Positions 32,776 to 44,110 of a DNA stretch of 64,000 bases are shown here, piece after piece. Made by a program: the position numbers and the translations under genes. Numbering within the stretch: the first letter of the stretch is position 1; each line of letters starts with the position of its first letter. The notes beneath the pieces are model-generated. The model did not search any database, had not been told where the DNA came from, and worked only from the letters and a program-made list of their open reading frames with translations. Source of the stretch: Cordilura impudica (taxonomy: Eukaryota; Arthropoda; Insecta; Diptera; Scathophagidae); assembly GCA_963682025.1 (NCBI GenBank), contig OY821519.1, positions 12,190,168 to 12,254,167 on the forward strand. The letters run 5' to 3'.

Positions 32776-33198
32776 ACAAAAACGGTGTGAAGTATGAGTA
32801 TATCGGTGCAAAGATTATGATATAAAATTACTTCTGCTAATTCAACAGCATCTGCTATAACAACGTTAAAAATTTCACAATATAAACGTATATTATATAA
32901 TTCAATATCTCTACAAGTATTACGCTATTACTGATATTAAAATTATTTCAGTTAAATCAACAACCCCAACTGTAAGAACCAGCTGAAATAATAAATAATT
33001 TTTATATTAGCTGAGCCCCTGCAGTTGTTTGCTATAAGTGATACATAGATGACGCTTTCTGTTCGACTTTAATTGATATGCAAATAGATGCTTACATATT
33101 TCCCCTGTGATCGAAACTCACACAGCATTTTTTATCACATTCTCAATAAACGTACACTTTTAGATCCGGTTATAACTTATTATCCTTATCTTTATATA
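32776..33198. other. AT-rich noncoding DNA
   Basis: Nothing recognised between the heptanucleotide array and the mariner. Confidence 0.4.
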
Positions 33199-34403
33199 AA
33201 AGTTCCGCCAAATAACTTTTTTTTTTGAAAATGCTATAAACAAAAACTACTGAATATTATCTCGAATTTCTTGTTTTATTTGAAAGTACAATCCTTCCAG
33301 TTAATAATGGAAAATAATTTCATTCAAATGGCTGCCTCGGCTGGCCATGCAGAGCCTACACGATCGGTCCAATTTTTAAGCACATTACCGATTGTGTGCA
33401 GGTGTAATTTACCAATGGCTTCAAGAATATTGTCCTTTAAAGCGTCAATTGTCTCTGGCTTGTTGGCGTAACACTTATCTTTGAGGGCACCCCACAAATA
33501 ATAGTCCAATGGTGTCAAATCGCAGCTCCGAGGTGGCCAAACGACATCAGCTCTGCGGCTGATAATGCGATCTTCAAAAACAGGGCGCAAAACATCGAGT
33601 GTAGCTTCGGCTGTGTGGCACTTAGCGCCGTCCTGTTGAAACAAAATGTTGCCAATATCCTCTTCTTCAATTTTTGCTTCTGGACCAAAATCCGCACCAA
33701 ACAGTGACTCGTTTTGGGTGTATCGGCTTTTCAATGTATGAGTGCGGGTTTTCTGTGTCCCAAATGCGACAATTTTGCTTGTTTACATACCCGCCAAGAT
33801 CAAAATGAGCTTCATCTGAAAAGATGACTTTTTTGGCAAAATGGGCATCTTCTGTAAGTTGAAAGCAGGCCCACTTAGCGAAAAGAAAACGTATTGGATG
33901 GTCAGTTGGCTTCAACTCCTGAACCAATTGGTCTTTGTATGGCGTCATACCAATGTCTTTATGCAAAATTCGCCTCAATGATGCCTCCGAAATGTTCAGT
34001 TCTTGAGAACGACGGTGAATTGATGTTGATGGCGCTTCACGCACACTTTCTGCCACAGCAGCAATATTCTCGGGTGTACGCACTGTTTTTGGCTTTTCAC
34101 GCTTTTGTTTATCGAGGAGGATGCTAGTTTCTTTCACTTTTTTCACAAGGTAACGAACATACGGAGCTGACGGTGCTTCTCTTCTTCCAAAATCCGTACG
34201 CAATTTTCGCACACATTCTGCAACATTACCATGATTTTCAAAGTAATGTCGCAATATTTCCCAGCGTCGTTCAAGCGTATACACAACCATATTCGTTCAG
34301 CGGAAGGATAAAACTAATTATCTGTCAAATCAGACATGAGCTAAGTGTTACCATTCACGAAATAAGCACTAGTTGAAAAAAAAACGTTAGATGGCGGATT
34401 CTT
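33199..34403 (-). mobile_element. Mariner-like element, DD41D (rosa-like), 1,205 bp
   Basis: TA target duplications flank the element (33197-33198, 34404-34405). The tips are AAAGTTCCGCC and, inverted, AAGAATCCGCC, and inversion extends about 30 bp through a T run. The size is normal for mariner. The transposase is on the minus strand. Confidence 0.88.
33301..34290 (-). pseudogene. Mariner transposase, broken
   Basis: From ATG at 34290: a helix-turn-helix region (RRWEILRHYFENHGNVAECV), a second HTH (RRSQELNISEASLRRILHKD), then FSDEAHFDL with the first catalytic Asp. After VTVWCGFWSRSK the frame shifts near 33700 and continues KIEEEDIGNILFQQDGAKC (second Asp) and PRSCDLTPLDYYLWG (third Asp, 41 residues after the second). 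DD41D defines the rosa group, described from a Ceratitis fruit fly. The first-to-second Asp distance is about 62 residues rather than about 92, so roughly 30-40 residues are deleted at the frameshift. A second shift near the C-terminus moves the tail to CMASRGSHLNEIIFHY. Inactive. Confidence 0.88.
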
Positions 34404-34405
34404 TA

Positions 34406-36133
34406 CAAATAACATAGGAATGCCCCACATCTTCACAAAACGAAAGTTTCAGTAGTTTTCGATTAAGAACACTTCGAAAAGTGATAAAAATATAAGGTCG
34501 TAATTCAAGCTTTGTATCAATTTCAAACTTTTGATAAGAGTAGTAGTAAGGTAGAAGTGTGGAAAAAGTAATCAGACATCGGGTTGGTATGAAAAATTTC
34601 ATACCAATCATATTGAGATGCATTTTAAAAAATAGAGAATGATTTGATTTACAGCATATTTTTTAGGACTCTTAATAAAAGTATTTAAGTTTTATAAATT
34701 ACTGTGCCTGTCCTTAATATTTTTTACTAATGCAGTTATAAAAATACATTTGCTGACCCTGCAATATTAAAAATCCTTATTGTTTTCCTAAATTAAAGTG
34801 TCTGTTTTTCTGCTGCTACTTACACATTGTTGTTAAACATGTTCTTCACCATTAGGAGAGGGAATAACTTGCGAAAAAAATTAAATTGAAAGTTTAAGAA
34901 TAAATGTTTAAAATCTCATTTACCCCCAACTACTTTTACGAATATACTCCATCAAACAAAGTCAAGTCATTTATTCACTCATTGTTGTAAATGTTCTAGT
35001 AAAAAAAGTAAAAAAAAAACAAAATAACAACATCAACAGTTTTTTTTTGTTGTATTTTATACAATCTTAACAATGTAGTCGACAACTAAATACTTGAACA
35101 GTATTTAGTATGAATACGACGAGTATGTAAGCGTTTATGTGTAAGTATATGATTGTATGAGTGCTTGTTTGTTTGTTTGTATGAATGGATGTGTTTAATG
35201 TTTTGTAATTTACCGTTAAGTAGACAAGTATTAATGGTTAACTCCTAAGGAATGCGTAACACAATACCATTAAACAGGAGCAAGAGAGAAAATTGAAAAA
35301 AACACACACTCACGCATACACACACACACTTGCAAACACTTGCATTTATTACCAAACAACACAACACACACATTAAGAAAAATGGTTTTTTGAACAAAAA
35401 AAAAAAACATAGAAAAGAAATACGAACATACCAATGTTTAGTTGAGGATGAACCAGAAAAAAGAAGAAAAAACAACAAATGATTGTTTAAAAAAAATAAG
35501 AATAAAACAAAATGGCTGCGTTGACGTTTTGTGTTGACGTTTGAAGCATTCCTTTGTTTTTTTTTTTGTTTTTTTTTTGTTTTGGCTTATGTTAGTTCTT
35601 CGTTTAATGTTTTTTCCATTTTTTTTCTTCTTTGTAACATGTTAACTGGCATTACTAATTTTATATTCTTTTTTTGCTCGCTTATTTGTTGTTGTTGGTT
35701 TTTTTTTTCTTATTCCATTTGTTATTGTACCATTTGTTAGTGTTATATGTTGGCGTATTTGTTGTCTTTGTTGTTGGGTAATGGAGAAATGTCAAAAAAA
35801 AAAACAAAAAATCCAAGAAATATTTCAGTTTGAATTGTTAGCTGAATATTTAACATAAAATGAAGCATGAAGATACGAACGTTATTCATAAGGAAAAACA
35901 TTTCGTAACAAAAACGTGCCCTTATTTGAAGTAACGTTAAGTAATTTGACAAAAACGTGATTTGTCAGTGCAATTGTTATGACAAAGAAGGGAGTTTGAG
36001 TACTAACTGACAGTTACTGTTAAATTTGCCAAATGAAAACATTATTACAAATATTAAAATTTTACTTTAGCCTTTTTAAAAACTTTTTGGTTAAATGAAA
36101 TTTTTTTTTTCTAATTGATGTTCAATAAAATTT
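34406..36133. other. Noncoding, low-complexity DNA
   Basis: No gene is supported. Poly(T)/poly(A) runs, CA-rich stretches (35300-35370) and TTGTTGTTG-like texture suggest fly intronic or intergenic DNA. TTGGTATGAAA and its inverse face each other at 34583-34607. Confidence 0.4.
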
Positions 36134-36445
36134 AAGGTGGAAACACAACTGGGACGAATGACGAATTTCGCACAGCTAGACGAATTGTCGGTAACAATTC
36201 GTTGCGTAAATTCGTCGAATGAAATACAATTATGACGAAATTTGAAATTGTTTTTAATTTATAATCACCCCTCTCGTGAATATTTTTTCCCTCGAAATGT
36301 TTTCCCTTTCCCTGATATTTCAATCGTGAATAATTTCCCTGAACAAATTTGATGTGTAAAAAAATTTACCTTATCGTGAATGATTTTTTTCGCGCCATTT
36401 TTTACATTTTTCCCTTGTTTTGTTCACGAACTGGATAAATACATC

Positions 36446-37445
36446 ATGTAAGTGCTTATTTTATTTCTATCAATTAAATATTAAAGTTAATATATAATAC
36501 TTTTCAGGGCTAGATCAGTAAATAGAGCTGAAAGTGACACAATTCTTAAAAGAATGGAAATCAACAAATCCATTGCCAGTGGGTTTGTTAAGCTGTCTAA
36601 AGAGGTGGTGGTAGAATTCTGGAGAACTCTGACAGAAGAATTAAATAATGCTGGTCCACCTACAAAAAATGTTACAGAGTGGAAAAAGGTAATATTTTTG
36701 TTCAAACGAGTAATTTTTGTCCTAATTTTATTGTCCTAATTATATGCAAATTTAGGTATGGACAGACCAAAAACGATATGTGCGCTCAAAAGCTGCCGCT
36801 AACTTAAAGCATCGACGGAGAACAGGAGGTGGCCCAAACCATGGCAAACAGTTGTCAGTATCCGAGCAGTGCATATACGATTTAGTGGGTATGAAAGAGT
36901 CGGTAGAGGGACTGGATAGTTCGCATAAATTTGGTTCGCCTGATTCTGTCCATGGCAACAAAAAGAAAAATGAACCATCTAATCAGTTGACCTTTGATAT
37001 TTCCAATGAATCATGTACTGAGCAATCCATCTGCCCGATACAGTTGAAACCATCGCCATTAGACCCCATCGTATATGAAGAACCCACTTGCTCTAGTAGG
37101 AAAATGACAGAGTCATTGAAAAGAAAGAGAGTGGATCCAGCAGACAAACTTACTACAGCTGAACTTATAGCAGAAGGATTAAAGTCACAACGAAGTTTGT
37201 ATTCCAAAATTACAGAAATTGGTTATACCATACAAAAACATAACGTGGAAATGGAAGTAATGATGAAAAGGGTTTATCGGTGACTAGAAAAAAGCAGTGA
37301 TTTAAAAGCTAAAAACTTAAAAGAGTTGGAGCGGCATCACAAAATATGTGAACAGTTAAGACTTAAGGAAGTTGAAAGCAAAATAGAAAAGAATAAAAGA
37401 TCATTGGAATTCTGCAATAATGCAGAAAACACTTCCTTAAAATAA
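36446..37445 (+). pseudogene. Harbinger Myb/SANT-like DNA-binding protein (one stop)
   Basis: The start codon is split: AT at 36446-36447, intron 36448-36507 (GTAAGT...TTTTCAG), then G, giving MARSVNRAESDTILKRMEIN. A second intron (about 36690-36755, GTAATA...AAATTTAG) joins GPPTKNVTEWKK to VWTDQKRYVRSKAAANLKHR. The conserved tryptophans and basic patch suit the trihelix/Myb-like partner that brings Harbinger transposase to DNA and the nucleus. At 37281 TGA interrupts; the frame then continues LEKSSDLKAKNLKELERHH and a coiled-coil-like tail to TAA at 37443. One CGA-to-TGA change would explain the stop. A diverged homologue lies at 58948-59175. Confidence 0.8.
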
Positions 37446-37804
37446 GGATCAAAATGATAGATTTTCTTCAGATACCCGATTTTTAATTTTTTTTTTAATT
37501 AGTATTAAACTTAATTAATTTTTTCAAAGATTTCTTATTTTAATGTAAAAATATACATACATATTTTTATATTTTTTTCCTTTGAATAGGGATCAAACCG
37601 ATCAACTATAAATCGAGCGATTTTCATCAGATACCTGATTATTATATTTTTTCGTAGTAGTGTTGAACTGAATTTAATTTTTAAAAAAAATCTCTTATTT
37701 TAATATAAAAACATATGTATAAGAAGTTTTAAAAAACTGAATTTGAATTTACAAATTTTTTTTAAAAAATAAATTAATTTGTGAAATACAAAGCTATATA
37801 ATTT
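37446..37804. other. Spacer between the convergent Harbinger genes
   Basis: Two diverged copies of a segment of about 120 bp (GATTTTCTTCAGATACCCGAT near 37455; GATTTTCATCAGATACCTGAT near 37620) form a tandem duplication in the AT-rich spacer, where both genes should end and be polyadenylated. Confidence 0.55.
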
Positions 37805-39051
37805 TTATAAATAGTATGCTATGTTGGTACGAATGCGCTGAGCAGTAGCCGGATATATGTCGCGTTCAGTTGAATTGTCACTTTCTAGAGAATAAAAGTC
37901 GTTTTGTTCGCAGCCTGGTATACTATTAGTGTTATAATCGCACTTATATGCTATGCAAATATTATGCAATGCTATGCAAACTTTTATTATTTTGACTGCT
38001 TTCTTTGGCTCATAATGTAGCTCTCTAGCACCGAGCAAGCATCTCCATCTATTTTTTAACACTCCATTAGTTCTTTCTATTATGTTTCTACATTTAGAGT
38101 GGGCATCATTAAATTTTTGTTCAATAGAACCAGATGCAGGAGTTCTATATGGCGTTAACAACCAGGGCCCCAAGGGATATCCGCCGTCACCTAAAAGATG
38201 TTCGCTCATATTTATATATAATTTAGTTACATACTTTTTCACATATTTACATAATAGCCATACACGCAAACCTCTTTGTACATAGTTTTGCTCCATTTCA
38301 CTTCTATAGGAACTTGTATTCCACACAAATGAATCATGACAGGCTCCAGGATGTGTGGCATCAACATATTCAATTCTCATTTTACTATCACATGTCTACA
38401 AAACAATTTATAGGCGTAGAATATATATGTGAACTAAAATATTTACGTATGTAATATACAATATAATTAGAAAACAACTTACGAGTGTGACATTCAAGCT
38501 ATAGTTTCCTTTACGGTTGTATTATAAATGATTATTTTTATTTGGAGATACATCCATCAATACATCCGACAACACCGGGTATCCCAAATTTGCGGTAGAA
38601 TTCCAGAGAAGTTACTCTATTCTCCTCTTCCGATGGATAAGTTATCCACTATTCACAGAGACTTTTTTTCTAACACGTCCAACACTTTTGAGAGTACCTC
38701 GCAAAAAGTTGATTGTGCCACTCCTACTTCATAGTCTCTTCCAACCACTTTTTGATATCCGCCCTCTGCGAAAAATCGTAAACATGCACTAAGTTTTACG
38801 ATTGGATGAATACCAAATGCTTTTTTTGCTTCCGGCAAGGAATTAGTGAGCGTTTCCAGAATGTATAGAAAGGCTGCTTTATTTACTCTATAATGTTGAA
38901 TAAATCTAAAACAAAAATTAATTAAAAAGATATCTTTTAATTGAATAAAATTAGATGAATCTCGCAAATCTCGAAGAGCAATTCGTTGTTCTTGTATTTC
39001 CTGCTCTTGCAATAATAACATCGTTCCTACTCTAAACATTTTGTTTTCCAC
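37805..39051 (-). pseudogene. Harbinger DDE transposase (HARBI1-like), decayed
   Basis: The N-terminal part (39051-38653) includes FIQHYRVNKAAFLYILETL, SACLRFFAEGGYQKVVGRDY and VAQSTFCEVLSKVL, the helix-turn-helix region. A stop (CE*WI) and then KFGIPGVVGCIDG (first Asp) follow. A frameshift near 38530 leads to YNRKGNYSLNVTL, an intron (GTAAGT...TTTTGTAG, about 38482-38398), then TCDSKMRIEYVDATHPGACH. A further mini-intron (about 38248-38188) restores WLL to DGGYPLGPWLLTPY (second Asp), and IIERTNGVLKNRWRCL carries the Glu. The C-terminus runs to 37805. One stop and at least one frameshift inactivate it; all three catalytic acids remain visible. Confidence 0.88.
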
Positions 39052-39564
39052 TTTCTTTAGTATGTTTATATTTTTATTTTTTCACTTTCGAGTTTATTTC
39101 TTTAATTTGCAAACTTCTATTTATTTTTTTATTCAGTGAACATTGATAGCATACATTATTTTGAACAGCTGTTCTTTAAAGGGAAAAAAAATTTCGTGGG
39201 AAATTCCCGATACCAATTTTCACGTGAAGGGGAATGAAAATTTTAAGGGAACAAACATTTCACTTTTTTTTCACGATAGGGGTGAATATGTACATTAGGG
39301 TTATGACTAATTTTTTAAAAAATTTTTACTTATCACCACGTGATAGGCAATACTAAACTAATAATAAAAATTGTGTTTGCAGGTCATTTTGCCGGAAAAA
39401 CCTTCCACGCTAAATGCAATTTCAAGAAACTTACTGAATTTTTTTTTTTTTTTATTTTTATTTTTAAATTTTTTTTTTTTTTTTTTTATTTTGTTGTTTT
39501 TGTTTGGCTGCAGGTCGTTTGAATAAATAAAAAACTTTTGATTTTTATTTAAATATTTTTATTC

Positions 39565-39606
39565 TTCCCAATATTTCAATTAGCGTCGCTAATCATCTTC
39601 GGGGGT
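39565..39606 (-). ncRNA. Hammerhead-like motif at a Penelope 3' end
   Basis: On the minus strand: CCCCCGAAGATG, hairpin ATTAGC-GAC-GCTAAT, TGAAATAT, TGGG. It is the equivalent of the motifs at 1863, 21935 and 28356, with a better helix II but a weaker core (CGAAGA for CTGATGA). The two-base helix III is AU/AU here and AC/GU elsewhere, which is compensatory. It lies about 150 bp after the Penelope ORF end. Confidence 0.35.
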
Positions 39607-39757
39607 CTGAATAAATACACGAAACAATTTTTATTATTATTAAACAAAAAACGAACATAATATATAGACGATAATTACATTTAAAAATAATAAAATAACA
39701 CAAAATTTTTTTTCTTTTTATACTTGTTGTCCCTCTGATTGGGTTTTTGTTACTAAA

Positions 39758-40260
39758 CTAATTTGTTGATCGTCTGTGTTTGTTTATTAATTGCCTATAT
39801 ATGTGTGCACAATTTTCTGTGTCTTGTCGGTAATTGAGACGAAGCTCTGGTTTAACATTTATTATATGTAGCATCTCTAATGCGTATCTCCTTGAGTAAT
39901 TTCTCTCTTCTTGTAATATTTTTACTTCCTCAAATTTTGGTTTGTGGTTTGTTAGTTAACAATGGGTTGCTAATGCAGTTTTTTGGTCAATTGGTTTTTC
40001 AGTAGCTTTTTGTTCAGATTTGTGAGATGATAGTCTGGTTTTTAGTTTTGTTTTTGTCGTCCCAACGTATACTTTGTCGCATATATTGGGCCCGTCACCA
40101 TTGCACGGAATTTGATACACAACATTAGATTTTTCTTCCTTTTTTAGTTTAGATTTTGTTTTGCTGAACAGCTGATTCACAGTATTGTCTGACCTAAATG
40201 CTAATTCAAACTTTTCGTCGTTATAAATATCGGAGTTTTTCCATCTTTCAGATAGTCCAG
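39758..40260 (-). pseudogene. Penelope-like element, linker and GIY-YIG endonuclease
   Basis: On the minus strand: YISGLSERWKNSDIYNDEKF, LAFRSDNTVNQLFSKTK, then the endonuclease motifs VVYQIPC, KVYVGTTKTKLKTRLSSHK (the GIY-YIG equivalent with its Arg) and ALATHC. A TAA follows at about 39956, then the frame continues LTNHKPKFEEVKILQEERNY, SRRYALEMLHIINVKPELRL (the downstream Glu region) and ends at 39758. Penelope-like elements encode reverse transcriptase plus this nuclease; here the reverse transcriptase is lost. The piece directly abuts the 3' tail of the RTE-like LINE. Confidence 0.88.
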
Positions 40261-40303
40261 ATATATAAGTTATGCTTTTTTTTTAATTTAATATATATGT
40301 ACA

Positions 40304-43300
40304 TATATATATATATATATATATATTGATTCCTATGGTTCCAAGTTGGAACAAAGGGCCGTAACGAAATTCTTCCATTGGGATCTGTCCTGTGCGATTA
40401 TTCTGATCTCAGACCAAGTTCTTCTTGTTTCGCTAATTTCGGAATCTAGCTGCCTTCTCCAGGTGTTAGCTGGTCTACCTCTTCTTCTGCTGCCATGAGG
40501 GTTCCAGTCAATTGCCATCTTTGATATGTCATCATGGGGTCTTCTCAAAATATGACCAACCCAGCTCCATTTCCTCTTTGCAATTTCTATGCGAATTGGT
40601 ATTTCACCTGTTCTTTGCCAGAGGTCTCTGTTGGAAACTACGTTCGGCCAAAATATTCGCAAAATTTTTCGCAAGCAACGATTAACAAATACTTGCATTT
40701 GTGGTGACTTCCATACTCTTTGTAATGCACCAAAAGACTGTTTTGCTATCCTTATGCGATATGCAATATCATCACGTGAGCCGCCTGTTGTTGATATGAT
40801 ACATCGTAAGTAGCAGAACGATTGGACGTCCTCGAGTTCTATGTTGTTTACTCGGAACTTGGAGAGATTAGTCGAATTGATACGTAGAACCTTAGTTTTG
40901 TCGAAGTTAATGTGAAGACCGACACCACATGCTAGCTGATGTATCTGATCCAATTTGGCTGACATGTCGGTAAAGTTATGTGCGAGCAGGCAAATATCAT
41001 CAGCATAGTCAAGGTCTTCCAATCGACCATTCATACCCCATGTAATGCCTCTTCTTATTCGGGTTGCTTGCTGCATAATTGAATCCAATACAATATTGAA
41101 TAACAGCGGAGATAGGATACATCCTTGTCGTACCCCAGTGCTTATACCAATCGGATTGCTTAACGTCCGTTCATGCAGTACTCGACTTGTCGAGTTGCCA
41201 TACAAAGCTTTGATTAAGTCGATTAGCACAGGTGGAACTCCCTTGCATCGAAGTGCGTGCCAAATTGCCTGATGGTGGATCGTATCGAATGCTTTGGCAA
41301 AGTCGATAAATATCAAGTATAATGGAGATCTCCATTCCACCGACTGTTCCACCATGATCCTTAGACTATTTATATGATCAGTGCATGAACGGTGTGGTCT
41401 GAAACCAGCTTGCTCGTTTCGAAGATCTGCTGAAATTGATGATGCCAGTCTAGCATGGATTATATTCGCTAACACCTTATTAATCATGGTTAAAAGCGTT
41501 ATACCCCGCCAATTTTTACACTCTGTTAAGTCTCCTTTCTTGGGTAGTTTTATTATCACTCCTTCACTTAGTTCAGCAGGAAGAGAGTGTGATGTCCAAA
41601 AGTCTCTGATAATAGGGTAGATTATTTTAGCGCTAAGAGTCGGATCAGCCTTAAGCAGTTCAGGGTTAATGTTGTCTACGCCTGGTGCCTTGCCATTCTT
41701 CAGTGCACGTATTGTAATGACGATCTCAGTTTCGTCTGGACAAATTGTATTTATGTCGGATCTGATTTGGTGTGAGGTACAGTGACATTGCCAGACTGTT
41801 GTGGGTTGCGGAATTGACAGTATGCCGGCATAATAGTCGGACCATATTGCCAGTTGCCGCTCCACGGACGAGGCAGTTCCTCCCAACGGATCTTTAAAGG
41901 GATATGTGGTTGAACGGTAGTTCTCTGATATTTGCTTTGCAATTTTGTACAAATCTCTACTTCGATGTGTATCGGCAGCTGACTGTGCTTCTATGGCCAT
42001 ATTTTCCACCCAAACCCGCTTGTCTCGTCGCGCACTTCGTTTTACCTGACGATCTAGACTGGTATACTGTGCCTGTAAGATAAATTGAGAAGCTCTTGTT
42101 CGGGCAACGTTAATGGATCCTTTAAGTTGTCTTCTATCTTCAATAAGTTGCCAGGTAGCGTCTGAGATCCATACTTTACGCTTAGGTTGAGGATGACCAA
42201 GATGTTGCTTCGCACTGTCTACGAAAATGCTTTTTATAGCATTCCATTGGCCTCTATTGCTGTTCGGGATACCTTCATAGCGAGTCGTTAGGGAGCCTAC
42301 GTAACTTTCGAGAGTATTTGAGGATTTTAATTTGGATACATCGTATCGTCTTGGCAAAGACTGTGTTGTTTGTCGTCGGATTGCACATATCCTTAATCGT
42401 ATCTCTCCTACAAGTAAATGGTGGTCTGACGCTCCATCTGCCCCACGTCTATTGCGCACATCTAGTAATGAACCCCGCCACTTCTTGCTTATCGCAATGT
42501 GGTCAATCTGGGTTTCTGTTCCGTGGTCGGGGGAAACCCAAGTTACTTTATGCACGTCCCTGTGAGGGAAAATAGTGCCACCGATTGTAAGACCACTGCT
42601 TGCACATATTCCGGTAAATAATTCGCCGTTCTCGTTCATTTGCCCCAGTCCATGAGTTCCCATAACGGACTCAATATTCGTGTTAACTGAGCCCACTTGA
42701 GCGTTGAAATCACCGGTAAGAAGTAAAATATCACCACTAGGTGTGTCTTTTATTACCTTTTCCAGGAGGCTGTAGAAGTCTTCTTTGTCATTGGGGTCTG
42801 AGATTTCAGTGGGGGCGTAGCATTGAATGCATGTGATGTTACGAGCACGGGTGTGCAGACGGATGGATATAATCCTATCAGAATGTGGTTTCCATGCCAT
42901 TAGGGCGCTCTTGGCCTCTCTAGAAAGAAGGAATCCTACGCCGCTCGATCGAGGGAGTCCACTTGGCTTGCCAGAATATAAAAAAGGTTATGTCACCGTC
43001 GGTTGTTATTGTGCCATTATCAGGCCATCTTGTTTCACATAAACCAAGGAAGAGAAGGTTGTAATTCTTGAATTCCTTGCAAATTTGGGCCAATCTTGAT
43101 GGTTCCAGAAGCGTTCTAATATTCCATGTTCCGAATCGTGTCCTTGATTTAAAGCTAAAAGTCGTCAACAGTTGGGGATCATTTTGGTTTCCATTCGTTA
43201 TGGTTTCTGTAATCAGTAGAGTTTAAGATGAACCGATGATTAGCCGATCGCATCCGATTCTGGTACCGGGATTGCCGATTGTAGCATCCAGAATTGCTGT

Positions 43301-43560
43301 TTTTTTTTTTTTTTTTTTTTCAACGAGTTGTTGAGATTGGCTATTGAGTGGCGCCAATTACTCGCCACGTCGTTCCAAGGATCATTGGCAACTCGGGTAT
43401 TTACAGGTGCTCTAAACGAGACCCCCCGAGACTCTCCCCTTGAGACCGCTGAGTTTTCCGCGACTGCTTATTTTATTCGCAGCATCCCAACATATCTGCT
43501 GGGGTTTCCACTATCCGCAACCCGTGGACGCGTCTGATAGCATTCAGCTATGCTTCCCGA
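40304..43560 (-). mobile_element. RTE-like LINE, nearly full length
   Basis: The minus-strand element has a 5' region (43170-43560, containing a T run at 43301-43320), one long ORF (40333-43168) and almost no 3' UTR: the stop codon is followed within a few bases by (TA)n at 40304-40326. A very short 3' UTR with a microsatellite tail is an RTE trait. This is the most GC-balanced segment in the window, which suggests that it is relatively young. Confidence 0.88.
40333..43168 (-). pseudogene. RTE-like LINE ORF: AP endonuclease plus reverse transcriptase
   Basis: The endonuclease has FGTWNIRTLLEP (Asn), LFLGLCETRW (Glu), LLLTGDFNAQVG (Asp/Asn), IDHIAISKKW and GASDHHLLVGEI (catalytic His). The reverse transcriptase has IKLPKKGDLTECKNWRGI, QAGFRPHRSCTDH, LIFIDFAKAFDTIHHQAI, GVRQGCILSPLLFNIVLD and LDYADDICLLAH. 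The C-terminus has KRKWSWVGHILRR and SRRRGRPANTWRRQL, seen in RTE-like and related elements. Defects: a frameshift in a T run near 42975, and an in-frame gap of about 40 residues near 40703 (RVWKSPQ joined directly to MQVFVNRCLRK). From 42900 the frame is open for 855 codons. Confidence 0.92.
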
Positions 43561-43735
43561 GGCATTAAGTACCATGTAGTATGTAATTTTACACATTACA
43601 TGCTACTTATCCACCACTTGGCAGAATATATGTACATAGTACATAGTAAAAAAAAATTATTTAAACAATGTAGATTTTGATACGAGATATGATTATTTAT
43701 TTATTGGAATATTGTATGATATAAATTTAAGATTT
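43561..43735. other. Junction DNA between LINE 5' end and outer element
   Basis: Contains an imperfect palindrome (ATGTAGTATGTAATTTTACACATTACATGCTAC). No gene is seen. Confidence 0.4.
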
Positions 43736-44110
43736 AAAGTGCGACTATTTTTGCAGAAAGGAAAATGTCCTGAACAACTTTTATAGCACGTTCTGCGGAA
43801 ATTTTACTACGCTGCTGATTTATTATTTACGACTTCTGCGTAACCCCATGGCTCATTACCTTTTTTAAATATAATAATTCAAAATTGTCTTCGCGGAAAC
43901 TATAGTCTGAAAACCATACGTCGTACCATGCACCACATATAAATTGACATATTTTATATAGTTCTGCTCGGTATTTTGGAATTAGGATAAATGCTAATAT
44001 TGCCAGAATTGTTCTAGAATTCCACCGAACATTGCTTATTGGTGGTATAGTTTTGAAATTTATCAACATTGCAAAGATCGCTTTATGAGATAATGACAAG
44101 TTTTGGATTT
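43736..44110 (-). pseudogene. Transposase-like remnant of the outer element
   Basis: On the minus strand: LSLSHKAIFAMLINFKTIPP, ISNVRWNSRTILAILAFILI, CQFICGAWYDVWFSDYSF. After a stop, KISAERAIKVVQDIFLSAKI ends near 43736. The WNSR...LLAF/LA...ISAERAIK order is, from memory, a multicopy insect protein family of unknown biochemical role found in DNA transposons. Only the C-terminal third is present. Confidence 0.55.

Larger units (their letters stand above)
36266..39284. mobile_element. PIF/Harbinger transposon, 3.02 kb, two genes
   Basis: TIR tips CACCCCTCTCGTGAA (36266) and, inverted, CACCCCTATCGTGAA (39284) continue into TTCCCT-rich subterminal repeats. A 3-bp AAT flanks both sides (36263-36265, 39285-39287). 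The element carries two convergent genes: a Myb/SANT-like protein on plus and a DDE transposase on minus. This is the usual Harbinger content. Confidence 0.9.

Noticed and set aside
32449..32811. Minus-strand 120- and 92-residue leucine/tyrosine-rich frames
   Set aside because: They are translations of the 7-bp array, in which no frame contains a stop; there is no protein evidence.
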